A stretch of DNA of 17,655 bases from UBA1181 sp045601045 (lineage in GTDB: Bacteria > Bacteroidota > Bacteroidia > Bacteroidales > Paludibacteraceae). The notes under the pieces are model-generated. The model worked only from the letters and a program-made list of their open reading frames with translations, searched no databases and was not told the DNA's origin. Shown here in pieces: positions 1 through 6,925 of the stretch. Both the position numbers and the translations under genes were made by a program. How positions within the stretch are numbered: the stretch's first letter is position 1; each line of letters starts with the position of its first letter. The stretch covers positions 1-17,655 of the forward strand of contig JAZRZA010000030.1 in NCBI GenBank assembly GCA_045601045.1. The letters are read 5' to 3'.

Positions 1-36
1 CACACAAAGAAGAGTAAAAATAAAAAATTACAAAAA

Positions 37-74
37 AGAAGATTGTTGCAGGACTAGTCCTGCAACAATCTTCT
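37..74 (-). terminator. Perfect 38-bp palindrome, intrinsic terminator of the minus-strand operon
   Basis: A 17-bp stem closes a CTAG loop (equivalently a perfect 38-bp palindrome centred on GGACTAGTCC). Read on the minus strand it is followed directly by TTTTTTG (31-36), the arrangement of a Rho-independent terminator. It lies about 85 bases past the stop of the metalloprotease gene, the last gene of the minus-strand operon. On the plus strand the hairpin is followed by TAAAAAG, so it would work poorly in that direction. Confidence 0.85.
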
Positions 75-90
75 AAAAAGTACTATTTTT

Positions 91-134
91 GTCCTAAATA
101 AATTATGTCTAAAACTGTAACGGTTATTTAGGAC
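91..134. repeat. 11-bp inverted repeat downstream of the metalloprotease gene
   Basis: GTCCTAAATAA (91-101) and its exact complement TTATTTAGGAC (124-134) flank a 22-base spacer, between the end of the metalloprotease gene and the 38-bp palindrome. The minus-strand hairpin is followed by A residues rather than a T-run, so alone it is not a classical terminator. It may stabilise the mRNA 3' end or be part of the termination region. The string GGACTAG occurs both here and at the centre of the 37-74 palindrome. Confidence 0.5.
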
Positions 135-159
135 TAGTCAAATTGCTTGGTTCCCCGTA

Positions 160-1371
160 TTATCTGAGCCCGTCATAACCAGGACGGAATCCCTCTTGGA
201 TTGTCGCCGCGAAGTAGTGGGCAATCTCTTTCTTTGAGTAGCCCAATAGATTCTCTCCGACATGGTAGAGTAACTCAATCTCCTCCTTTTCGAAACGGTT
301 GTCCGCCATGATGATGCTGATGATGTAGAGCAACATCGTGTCACGCAACGTAGGGTTGATTTCCAATATTTTATTGATTGATTCCTCAAACAATTTTGGC
401 ACATCCTGTTTGCTTAACTCTTCGATATAATCGATAGGGAAAATTTGCAAAGATGATAGGTTGTTGAGGATCTCGTTGGTCTCCGCTTTGTCTATGTCGC
501 CGTCGCATGATGCGACAATAAGTCCAGCTGTCGCGATGAATACGGATAGGTTGCGGTCCAACTCGGAGCTGCGCACTTTCAAAAGGATGTTGATTAACCC
601 TTCCATCTGTTTGGTCAACTCCTTGTCGCTCTTCGCTTTGGAGAAGAGGTGGATGGCCTCCACGCGGATAGGGTTGATCGGGTGGCTGTCGCAGCTGAGT
701 CCCTCCTCCTCCTGGAAGTAGGCGAGGCGTTTCTTGTTCTCTTCGATGAATGAGTTGAAATCGATGCCCATCTTGGCAAAATCAAGTCCGGACGACATCT
801 TAAAGAAGGCGGAGATGCAGACGTTCAAATTCTCCACGGCCATATACCCGTAGCGGTCCGCCACCAATTCCGCTAATTGGTTCCATAATCTGATTTTGTG
901 CATCAATAATACAGGAATAGGCTCTCCTTCGAAGACAAACTGAACCAAGTTGAGCAACTTGGCGTCTTGGCTGATAAGGTGTCCTAATTCGTGTCCGATC
1001 ACGAATTTCAATTCATCGTCGCTCATCAATTGAATCAATGCGGAATTGACATTGATGATGTGGGCTTCATTCTCCTCTTGCGCCATGATGGCGAAGGCGT
1101 TGACCTCGGAGTTACCTGTGATGTAGAAGTCCACTTTCTCTTTGAATCCTAATTTAGCTTTCACCTCTTCGATGAGGTCATGGAATCTTTTTAGCAGTTT
1201 CTCATCTACTTTGATACTGTGTCCCTCCAAAGAGTCTTTCCAGTAGTTTTGCTTGGATGGAATGCGTGTGGCTTTGATGACCTCTTGGATCACATCGCCT
1301 TGCATGGATTTGTAGATTTGGTCGAACAAATCCTTTTCCAATTGAATGGAAGTGTTTAGTTTATTTGCCAT
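160..1371 (-). CDS. Cytosolic M48-type zinc metalloprotease fused to a TerB-like domain
   Basis: 403 aa. The N-terminal half carries a metzincin-like core: HELGH at residues 127-131 (two zinc-ligand His and the catalytic Glu), a probable third ligand E168 in ELVAD, and SHPINPIR near 229-236, which matches the His-Pro...Arg element of M48 (Ste24/HtpX) peptidases. Residues about 275-385 form a separate helical domain with two acidic repeats, ASCDGDIDKAE and MADNRFEKEE, typical of TerB/DjlA-type tellurite-resistance domains. There is no signal peptide and no clear transmembrane segment, unlike HtpX, so I infer a soluble cytosolic protease. It is the last gene of the four-gene operon, 22 bases after the nitroreductase stop, and is followed by a terminator. 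The ATG has an A-rich leader. The protease call is firm; the TerB assignment rests on pattern recognition. Substrate unknown. Confidence 0.85.
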   Translation of the reverse strand: MANKLNTSIQLEKDLFDQIYKSMQGDVIQEVIKATRIPSKQNYWKDSLEGHSIKVDEKLLKRFHDLIEEVKAKLGFKEKVDFYITGNSEVNAFAIMAQEENEAHIINVNSALIQLMSDDELKFVIGHELGHLISQDAKLLNLVQFVFEGEPIPVLLMHKIRLWNQLAELVADRYGYMAVENLNVCISAFFKMSSGLDFAKMGIDFNSFIEENKKRLAYFQEEEGLSCDSHPINPIRVEAIHLFSKAKSDKELTKQMEGLINILLKVRSSELDRNLSVFIATAGLIVASCDGDIDKAETNEILNNLSSLQIFPIDYIEELSKQDVPKLFEESINKILEINPTLRDTMLLYIISIIMADNRFEKEEIELLYHVGENLLGYSKKEIAHYFAATIQEGFRPGYDGLR

Positions 1372-1393
1372 ATTGTGAATTGCTTATTATTTC

Positions 1394-2026
1394 CTATTTT
1401 GAAAAGTCCACATATTTGATTTTCTCCGCGTCTCTAGGCTTGGCCTCTGGGGATTCGTCTGGATAACCCATGGCGATGCAGAACAATAGTTCGTAATTCT
1501 CGCTGAAACGCATTTTTTTGAGATAGGGAAGTGTCGCCTCCGAAGACTTCATCTCCCTTACTGGATGAGCCATGCAGCAAGATCCTATGCCCATGGACCA
1601 GGCGGAGAGCATGATGTTTTCGCCCAATAGACCACAATCCACCTGTGACATGTCGTAGGTGGTGTCCGCCGCAAGAAAGACCACGCAGGTGGCGTTGGCA
1701 AAGATGTTGTTGAATCCTTTCCTGAGACTTTCTGGTTTCTCTTTTGTGACAGAAGCGGATATTTCGTTCACCCATTCAGGGTCATCCACCACACGGATTT
1801 CGTAGGCTTGACGGTTTCTTCCGTTGGGTGCGTTGATACCAGATAGAAGAATTTTATCCAATGTGTCCCTACTGATTCTTTGGTCGGTGTATTGACGAAT
1901 GCTTCTGCGGGACATGATGACACGCTCGACAGCGGCCGCGTCGTTGTCGGCGTTCTCTCCCCCTTGGCAGGAACATAGGGCTGTTAACCCCAATATTCCG
2001 TAAAAAATTGTTTTGATGATCTTCAT
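1394..2026 (-). CDS. Nitroreductase-family flavoprotein with lipoprotein signal peptide
   Basis: 210 aa. The N-terminus has a basic start, a hydrophobic stretch (residues 5-17) and a lipobox LCSC with acceptor C20, followed by an acidic, Asn-rich linker. The mature part is a nitroreductase fold: SRRSIRQY (39-46) supplies the Arg/Ser contacts to FMN phosphate, APNGRNRQ (67-74) matches the usual AP-x-x-N-x-Q block, and GENIMLSAWSMGIGSC (135-150) matches the C-terminal FMN and dimer region. Family members use NAD(P)H to reduce nitro compounds, quinones or flavins. An exported, lipid-anchored member would need FMN and an electron source outside the cytoplasm, which is unusual. It lies 6 bases after the SDR-like gene and 22 bases before the metalloprotease, so it is co-transcribed with both. 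Family confident; substrate and exact membrane not. Confidence 0.85.
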   Translation of the reverse strand: MKIIKTIFYGILGLTALCSCQGGENADNDAAAVERVIMSRRSIRQYTDQRISRDTLDKILLSGINAPNGRNRQAYEIRVVDDPEWVNEISASVTKEKPESLRKGFNNIFANATCVVFLAADTTYDMSQVDCGLLGENIMLSAWSMGIGSCCMAHPVREMKSSEATLPYLKKMRFSENYELLFCIAMGYPDESPEAKPRDAEKIKYVDFSK

Positions 2027-2032
2027 AAGATT

Positions 2033-2683
2033 TTAAAAATTAGCGACTTGTCGTCTGATGTTTAGAGCTTCCAAGATGGTTTCTCCGGGTGTTTTGTCTA
2101 AAGAGGTTTGAACCATCGCTTGCGCCAATAGCTCTGTTGGCATGGGCTCCCATGATTTAAACATTCCGAATTTGTTGAGGAACTGGAGGATGGCGACTGT
2201 TTGCGGTTCTCCGAAACGGTCGGTGTTCTTGCGTATCAGAGAGGGTGGACGCATAATGACCACCTTGGGGAAACCAAGTGCTAAAACAGCATCTTCCAAA
2301 GCTCCCTTCATGCGGGGATAGAAGAGCGATGAGTGTGCGTTGGCGTTGACGGAAGAGACCAATTCCAGCGTGTGTACGCCATTCTCCTTAGCGGCCTTGG
2401 CGGTATTGTATTGGTAATCGTAATCGATAACCCATTGCTTCTCCTTCCCACCAGCCTGCTTGCGGGTAGTTCCCATGGCGGAGAAGAGTACGTCTCCTTG
2501 CAGTTTTTCTTTCCACTCCTCCAAATGGTTGAAATCCACCACGTGTACTGTTAACTTTGGGTGTTGGATGGCTGGATCCTTTCGGACGAATATATCCACC
2601 GCTTCGTATCGATCCTCTTGTAGCAGAAGTGATACCAGGTCTTTTCCTGTAGCGCCGGTGGCACCGATGACTAGTGCTTTCAT
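2033..2683 (-). CDS. Atypical short-chain dehydrogenase, NAD(P)H-binding TIP30/HTATIP2-like protein
   Basis: 216 aa, cytosolic. A Rossmann fold starts at residue 2, with the dinucleotide-binding loop GATGATG at 7-13. LELVSSVNAN (106-115) and FYPRMKG (121-127) give the Ser and Tyr-xxx-Lys (Y122, K126) catalytic pattern of extended or atypical SDRs. The length and the short C-terminal half fit the NAD(P)-binding group that includes eukaryotic TIP30 and bacterial YbjT-like proteins; these act as reductases or as redox sensors, and the substrate cannot be read from sequence. Its ribosome-binding site AAGGA overlaps the stop of the upstream flavin-reductase gene, with 5 bases between the two genes, so translation is probably coupled. 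The neighbours are flavoproteins, which suggests a pyridine-nucleotide or flavin redox role. Confidence 0.8.
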   Translation of the reverse strand: MKALVIGATGATGKDLVSLLLQEDRYEAVDIFVRKDPAIQHPKLTVHVVDFNHLEEWKEKLQGDVLFSAMGTTRKQAGGKEKQWVIDYDYQYNTAKAAKENGVHTLELVSSVNANAHSSLFYPRMKGALEDAVLALGFPKVVIMRPPSLIRKNTDRFGEPQTVAILQFLNKFGMFKSWEPMPTELLAQAMVQTSLDKTPGETILEALNIRRQVANF

Positions 2684-2688
2684 AATCC

Positions 2689-3249
2689 TTATAGTTTTTT
2701 ACCGTCGGCGAATGCTTGTCCGACTTTTGATCCCAATTGGATGTAGCCGTGATGGATAGGGTCGAAGACGATAAGCTCCATTTTTTCTAAATCGGGATTG
2801 CCATCAGCGGATAGGTACTTCTCATCCACTTGTATGTTGACGATCTCCGCCACGATGTTGTATCCGGCGGCATCCTCGCCAATCTTCTCTTTGATGCGGC
2901 ACTCCAAGGTCATAGGGAAGCAGTCGAACACAGGGGCGTTCACTTTCTCTCCCTTAGTGGCTTTCCAACCTGTCTTCTCCATCTTCTGAGGATCCTTTTG
3001 CGCGCTGACGATTCCTACGAAATCGCTGGCGATGAGGGTCTCTTTGGTGGCGAATGCTACGGTGAAGTCCCCGCATCTGTTCAGGTTCTCTGTGGTGGCG
3101 TGAGATCCCATGGAGATCATGATTTCACGCATATCCCATTGGCCGCCCCATGCCGCGTTCATGGCGTTGGGTTTTCCTTGGGCATCGTATGTGCCTATGA
3201 TCAGTACGGGTTGCGGTGCAACCCAAGGCTTTGGCTCGAAACTTTTCAT
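2689..3249 (-). CDS. Flavin-reductase-like FMN-binding split-barrel protein
   Basis: 186 aa, cytosolic. Sequence blocks match the flavin-reductase-like split barrel: APQPVLIIGTYDAQGKPNAM (11-30), the following aromatic segment NAAWGGQW (31-38), SMGSHATTENL (46-56), which corresponds to the flavin-contacting SxxxxT..N loop, and GDFTVAF (60-66). Members bind FMN and either reduce flavin for partner enzymes or act as small flavoprotein reductases. It is the first gene of the minus-strand operon, directly behind a promoter candidate at 3285-3313, with GAAAAGAG just before the ATG. The downstream SDR-like gene starts 5 bases after its stop. A partner monooxygenase is not seen in the window, so the electron acceptor is unknown. 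Confidence 0.85.
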   Translation of the reverse strand: MKSFEPKPWVAPQPVLIIGTYDAQGKPNAMNAAWGGQWDMREIMISMGSHATTENLNRCGDFTVAFATKETLIASDFVGIVSAQKDPQKMEKTGWKATKGEKVNAPVFDCFPMTLECRIKEKIGEDAAGYNIVAEIVNIQVDEKYLSADGNPDLEKMELIVFDPIHHGYIQLGSKVGQAFADGKKL

Positions 3250-3284
3250 CTCTTTTCTATTTAAATTAAATATATCCTATTACA

Positions 3285-3313
3285 CAAATATAACACAAAT
3301 TGTCGAGCGACAA
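3285..3313 (-). promoter_or_regulatory. Bacteroidota-type promoter candidate for the flavin-reductase operon
   Basis: On the minus strand TATATTTG (3292 down to 3285) is an exact match to the Bacteroides -7 element TAnnTTTG. TTG at 3313-3311 stands 18 bases upstream as a -33 element. It leaves a leader of about 25-30 bases before the ATG at 3249. Assigned by pattern only. Confidence 0.55.
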
Positions 3314-3321
3314 GAGCTTAA

Positions 3322-3350
3322 TTGATTTTAAAATTAATTTTGTACTTTTG
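3322..3350 (+). promoter_or_regulatory. Bacteroidota-type promoter candidate for the beta-propeller gene
   Basis: TTG at 3322-3324 is followed after 18 bases by TACTTTTG at 3343-3350, an exact TAnnTTTG match. The start codon at 3382 lies 31 bases downstream. The -33 elements of this promoter and of the opposing one are only 8 bases apart, so one regulator bound near 3310-3325 could affect both. Confidence 0.55.
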
Positions 3351-3381
3351 TGATGAAATGTTTCTTTAATAATAACTGGCA

Positions 3382-4236
3382 ATGAATGAAGTGATTAGTA
3401 AACTTGAAATTTATGATTTGACCACCGGTACCCATCGCGTGGTAAAAGAGTTTCCCTATTTAATCGAGGCACCCAACTGGTCGCCAGATGGCAAGTGGTT
3501 CGTTTTCAACTCCAATGGCAGATTATATCGGTTGGCGGTGGATGGATCATCGGAGGCGGAATTGATTGAATCGGGTGTGGCGCAAAAGTGCAATAACGAC
3601 CATGTCATCTCCTCGGATGGAAAGTGTATCGCGGTCAGCCACCATACGGCAGAGGATGGTAATTCACGCATCTATGTTTTGCCCTTTGAGGGCGGTGAGG
3701 CGAAGTGTGTCACTCCGAATGGACCCAGTTATCTGCATGGTTGGAGCCCGGATATGAAATCGATGGCTTACTGTGCCTTCCGGGGTGATGCGCATGTGGT
3801 CCATACGATGGATTTGGCGAGTGGGAAAGAGGTGGCCCATACCCAAGGAGAGGATGGTTTGAGCGATGGCCCGGAGTATAGTCCGGAAGGGAAATATATC
3901 TGGTTTAATTGGGTGAAAACAGGCTTGATGCAAGTGTGGCGTATGCGTGCCGATGGTAGCGAGCAGACACAGATGACCTTTGATGAGGATCTCAATTCTT
4001 GGTTCCCTCATGTGTCGCCAGATAGCAAGTGGGTGGTCTATGTGGCCTATCACAAGGGCGATTTGAAGCCAGACGAGCATTTGCCTAATAAAAACGTAGT
4101 GCTTCGCATGATGCCTGCCGAAGGAGGAACTCCTAAAACGATCGTCGAACTATTTGGTGGACAGGGAACCATCAATGTGAACTCTTGGTCGCCAGACAGC
4201 AAGCAGTTCGCATACGTCAGCTATGAATTAAGGTAG
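3382..4236 (+). CDS. TolB-like six-bladed beta-propeller (PD40/WD40-like) protein
   Basis: 284 aa. Six repeats each carry the PD40 turn Ser-Pro-Asp/Glu-Gly or a variant, followed by a K-x-hydrophobic strand: near residues 34 (SPDGKWFVF), 77 (SSDGKCIAVS), 122 (SPDMKSMAY), 167 (SPEGKYIWF), 212 (SPDSKWVVY) and 270 (SPDSKQFAY). Six blades are what TolB-type propellers have, but there is no signal peptide, so this is not a periplasmic TolB and probably acts in the cytoplasm. Such stand-alone propellers are common in Bacteroidota and usually annotated as TolB-family or transporter-related proteins; I see no catalytic domain. It is monocistronic on the plus strand behind its own promoter candidate, and its stop lies 2 bp from the stop of the opposing HD gene. 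Confidence 0.85.
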   Translation: MNEVISKLEIYDLTTGTHRVVKEFPYLIEAPNWSPDGKWFVFNSNGRLYRLAVDGSSEAELIESGVAQKCNNDHVISSDGKCIAVSHHTAEDGNSRIYVLPFEGGEAKCVTPNGPSYLHGWSPDMKSMAYCAFRGDAHVVHTMDLASGKEVAHTQGEDGLSDGPEYSPEGKYIWFNWVKTGLMQVWRMRADGSEQTQMTFDEDLNSWFPHVSPDSKWVVYVAYHKGDLKPDEHLPNKNVVLRMMPAEGGTPKTIVELFGGQGTINVNSWSPDSKQFAYVSYELR

Positions 4237-4238
4237 TT

Positions 4239-4862
4239 TCAACTTAATTCATCATAGAATTGATCGAGGAATGTCTGCAGAAACTGTGTGCGCTGGTGAG
4301 CCAACCGTTTTGCGGTGGATGTATGCATCAGTGACTCTAATTTGAGCAGTTTCTCATAAAAATGGGAGAGGGAAGTGTCGGATGGTTGGTTCCATCCGCA
4401 CTTTCCTCTCTCTCTCTGTATATTCTCGGAATCGTAGAATGGTCTCCCTTTGGACGCCCCATATTCGATGGTTCGGATGATTCCCATGGCGCCTATGGCG
4501 TCCAGTCGGTCCGCATCCCTTACGATTTGGGCGTTTAAAGTGTTCAATGCGCGGTTTTCTCCTTTGTTGAACGATATGTTTTGAATAATATACAATACCT
4601 CCATAATCTCCTCTTTCGAGTAGTTCAAGGTGTTAAGCAGTATTTCTATCTTTTCTATTTGTCTCTCGATGTCTGCGAATAGTTTCTTGTCGATGCAGTC
4701 GTGCAGCCATGCGGCGGTGAGAATGATCTTTTCATCACCACCTTCCTCGCTCATGATTTTTTTCGCGTTGCTGACCACACGTTCCGCGTGTTGGTGGTTG
4801 TGGCCACTGTGATCATGAGAGAGTTCCTTTGAGACAAATTGGAGAATCGCGTCGTCGACCAT
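4239..4862 (-). CDS. HD-domain phosphohydrolase (YedJ-like)
   Basis: 207 aa, cytosolic. It has the HD-superfamily metal-binding set: H25 in HAERVV, the H54-D55 pair in WLHDCID, and D116 in RDADRLDAIG, the last characteristic of YedJ-type HD hydrolases. The segment EYGASKGRPFYD (133-144) and the C-terminal helices also fit that group. Members hydrolyse phosphate esters or nucleotides; the substrate is unknown here. The N-terminal stretch SHDHSGHNHQH (15-25) is unusually His-rich and runs into the first metal ligand. Its ATG overlaps the TAA of the upstream lipoprotein gene by one base (TAATG), so translation is probably coupled. The 3' end is only 2 bp from the end of the convergent propeller gene and no terminator fits between them. 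Confidence 0.85.
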   Translation of the reverse strand: MVDDAILQFVSKELSHDHSGHNHQHAERVVSNAKKIMSEEGGDEKIILTAAWLHDCIDKKLFADIERQIEKIEILLNTLNYSKEEIMEVLYIIQNISFNKGENRALNTLNAQIVRDADRLDAIGAMGIIRTIEYGASKGRPFYDSENIQRERGKCGWNQPSDTSLSHFYEKLLKLESLMHTSTAKRLAHQRTQFLQTFLDQFYDELS

Positions 4863-5356
4863 TATCTTCTGCCTCCATTCCTTTGGCTTCCGCTATTATT
4901 GCTTCCTCTGGTATTGGAGGAGGCGTTATTAGAAGAGTTGCTAGAAGATGGGGTCGTGGAAGTAGATCCGCTTCTAGGGGTTGAATTGTCGATCTTTTGA
5001 GGTTCTCTGCTGCCTCCTTTGTTGATAGGTTGACCACTATTTCTAACCTCGTTTGCGTCACGAACGCTTGGCTTTGTGACGGTGGATGGTTTGCTTGGTT
5101 GAGCAGGTTGGTGTTGAGGCTGATGTTGGTGTTGTGGTTGATAATGCGGTTTGTTGTGAGGACCTTGTGGACCTCTTCGCAATTGGTCAATCGGATATCT
5201 CTTCACACCTGGTTGAGGGTGTGATTGATAGTAGTGGTACACAGGCTTCTGAGGCGGAGGGGTGGGCTTCGTGTAGGTGTGTGTGTGTACCATGCAAGAG
5301 GAGGTCAATACTGCGACCATGCAGAAGAATACGAATTTTGCGAATTTATGTTTCAT
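4862..5356 (-). CDS. Low-complexity His/Pro/Gln-rich lipoprotein of unknown function
   Basis: 164 aa. Residues 1-21 form a lipoprotein signal peptide: basic start, hydrophobic core and LTSSC with acceptor C21 (Thr at -3, allowed by relaxed lipobox patterns). The mature protein has no recognisable globular domain. Residues about 23-50 are Thr/Pro/Tyr/His-rich, about 67-90 are His/Pro/Gln-rich (HYQPQHQHQPQHQPAQP), and the last 45 are almost all Ser, Asn, Thr and Gly, ending in an Arg-rich tip. This looks like a disordered, possibly metal-binding, surface or periplasmic linker protein. AAAGGGAA stands 7-8 bases before the ATG. It is the first gene of a two-gene unit with the HD hydrolase, separated from the nuo operon by that operon's terminator. 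I do not recognise a family. Confidence 0.7.
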   Translation of the reverse strand: MKHKFAKFVFFCMVAVLTSSCMVHTHTYTKPTPPPQKPVYHYYQSHPQPGVKRYPIDQLRRGPQGPHNKPHYQPQHQHQPQHQPAQPSKPSTVTKPSVRDANEVRNSGQPINKGGSREPQKIDNSTPRSGSTSTTPSSSNSSNNASSNTRGSNNSGSQRNGGRR

Positions 5357-5429
5357 GTCGTTCCCTTTTTACGTTAAACATATCTGTGTAAATATACAAT
5401 ATTTCCGTAGTAATCGATTCTTTTATACG

Positions 5430-5463
5430 AAAAAAAAGCCGTTTCACATTGTGAAACGGCTTT
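5430..5463 (-). terminator. Intrinsic terminator of the nuo operon
   Basis: A perfect 13-bp stem (5435-5447 with 5451-5463) encloses an ATT loop; on the minus strand it is followed by eight or more T residues. It begins 20 bases after the nuoN stop, so the operon ends here and no further nuo gene follows. The rest of 5357-5482 holds only an AT-rich leader for the lipoprotein gene, with TATATTTA at 5396-5389 as a weak -7 candidate and no convincing -33. Confidence 0.93.
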
Positions 5464-5482
5464 GCGTTATGGTACAATTACC

Positions 5483-6913
5483 TTAGAAGCTAATGCTTGA
5501 AATGTAAGTGTAGACTGGACTCAAGATACCAAGGACAATCATGCAGATGGTACAGATCACTAAACCTGCGCGTGTCATGTTGTCGCTCTTGAAAGTCTCG
5601 ATTGCGTTCTCTGAATCCTTGATGAACATCGCCTTTACCACTAGCAAGTAGTAGTAGAGCGAGATGACTGTATTCAACAATGCGATGAATACCAACAAGA
5701 TCTCATGTTGCTCGACGGCTGCCATGAAGATGAAGATCTTACTGAAACATCCTGCGAATGGAGGAATACCACCCAAGGAGAACATTGCCAACATCATGAC
5801 CAATGCCAATTTAGGGTTGGTTCTGTACAAGCCGTTGTAGTCATCTCTATTCAACTTGCCCGTCTTGTTCTCTATTGCAGAGATGATGCCGAATGCGGCA
5901 AGGTTGGTGAAGAGATAAATCAATACATAGAAGACAAGTGATGACATACCCAACGCGGTGTTCGCGATCACACCCAACATGATGTAACCTGCTTGTGAGA
6001 TGGAAGAGAATGCCATGAATCGCTTCATATTGGTTTGTCTGATAGCGAACAAGTTACCTACGGTGATGGTAATGACGATGATCAACCACATCGCATTTTT
6101 CCATGAATCAGGGTCTTGCGCGAACGCTTTGCCCATGATGCAAAGGAAGGCGAATGCCGCCGCACCTTTCGAAATGACAGAGAGGTATGCGGTCACAGAG
6201 GTAGGAGCACCTTGGTAGGTGTCCGCAGTCCATAGGTGGAAAGGTACAAGGGACAACTTGAATCCCATACCTGCCATGAAGAATATCATAGCCATCACTT
6301 GAAGTGGTTGCGCGCCAAATGAGTTGGCCACATCCTCAAAGTACAATGTTCCGCAGGTCGCGTAAACCATAGAGATACCGAACAACATCACTCCGGAAGA
6401 GAATGCTGCTGTTAGCACGTATTTCGCTGCCGCTTCTGCCGACTCTTTGCATTTTTTGTTGAATGCCACCAAGGCAGCCATTGGAATGGAAGCTGTCTCT
6501 AAACCGATGTAGAACAACAAGAAGTTGCCGGCGGAAATCATTAGGTACATACCGAAGAGGGTAGAGAGTGTCAAGAAGTAGAACTCGTTGGCGTGCTCCT
6601 TGTTCACTGTGGCGTTCCATTCGTGGCCAAACATGAATACCAATAAGGTACCGATGTTGAGCATATTTTTCACAAACATGTGCATGTCAGATGTGACGTA
6701 CATGCCTGAGAAAGCGATCTCGCTGTTGCCTGCGCTAGTAACCTGGGCGGTGTAGAAACCTACAGCCGTGAGTGCCACGCAGAGACCTAAAGCGACGTAT
6801 TGACATATCTTCTTGTTTTTGTCGCCGAAAATCAAGTCGGTCAACAATACCAATACCATGACCACTACTAGTGAAATTTCGTGGTTCATAGAGAGAAAAT
6901 TACTGTAATCCAT
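5483..6913 (-). CDS. nuoN: NADH-quinone oxidoreductase subunit N (antiporter-like)
   Basis: 476 aa, an inner-membrane, multi-helix antiporter-like subunit at the centre of the complex I membrane arm, one of the three Mrp-type proton-translocating subunits. Key charges are present: E139 in FYIGLETASIP (TM5 Glu), K219 in GMGFKLSLVPFHLW (TM7 Lys) and K249 in SVISKGAAAF (TM8 Lys). APTSVTAY (236-243) and SLGGIPPFAGCFSK are family signatures. It is the last gene of the operon, 12 bases after nuoM, with the terminator immediately downstream. Length is normal for NuoN and the identification is secure. Confidence 0.97.
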   Translation of the reverse strand: MDYSNFLSMNHEISLVVVMVLVLLTDLIFGDKNKKICQYVALGLCVALTAVGFYTAQVTSAGNSEIAFSGMYVTSDMHMFVKNMLNIGTLLVFMFGHEWNATVNKEHANEFYFLTLSTLFGMYLMISAGNFLLFYIGLETASIPMAALVAFNKKCKESAEAAAKYVLTAAFSSGVMLFGISMVYATCGTLYFEDVANSFGAQPLQVMAMIFFMAGMGFKLSLVPFHLWTADTYQGAPTSVTAYLSVISKGAAAFAFLCIMGKAFAQDPDSWKNAMWLIIVITITVGNLFAIRQTNMKRFMAFSSISQAGYIMLGVIANTALGMSSLVFYVLIYLFTNLAAFGIISAIENKTGKLNRDDYNGLYRTNPKLALVMMLAMFSLGGIPPFAGCFSKIFIFMAAVEQHEILLVFIALLNTVISLYYYLLVVKAMFIKDSENAIETFKSDNMTRAGLVICTICMIVLGILSPVYTYISSISF

Positions 6914-6925
6914 ATCTCTGTGCTA

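Noticed and set aside
2830..3264. 144-codon plus-strand frame opposite the flavin-reductase gene
   Set aside because: Antisense shadow with no family resemblance; it also runs across the promoter region and its start lacks a ribosome-binding site.
4813..5190. 125-codon frame overlapping the His-rich lipoprotein on the same strand
   Set aside because: It is out of frame with a gene that has a signal peptide, ribosome-binding site and coupling to the HD gene; its own product has none of these.
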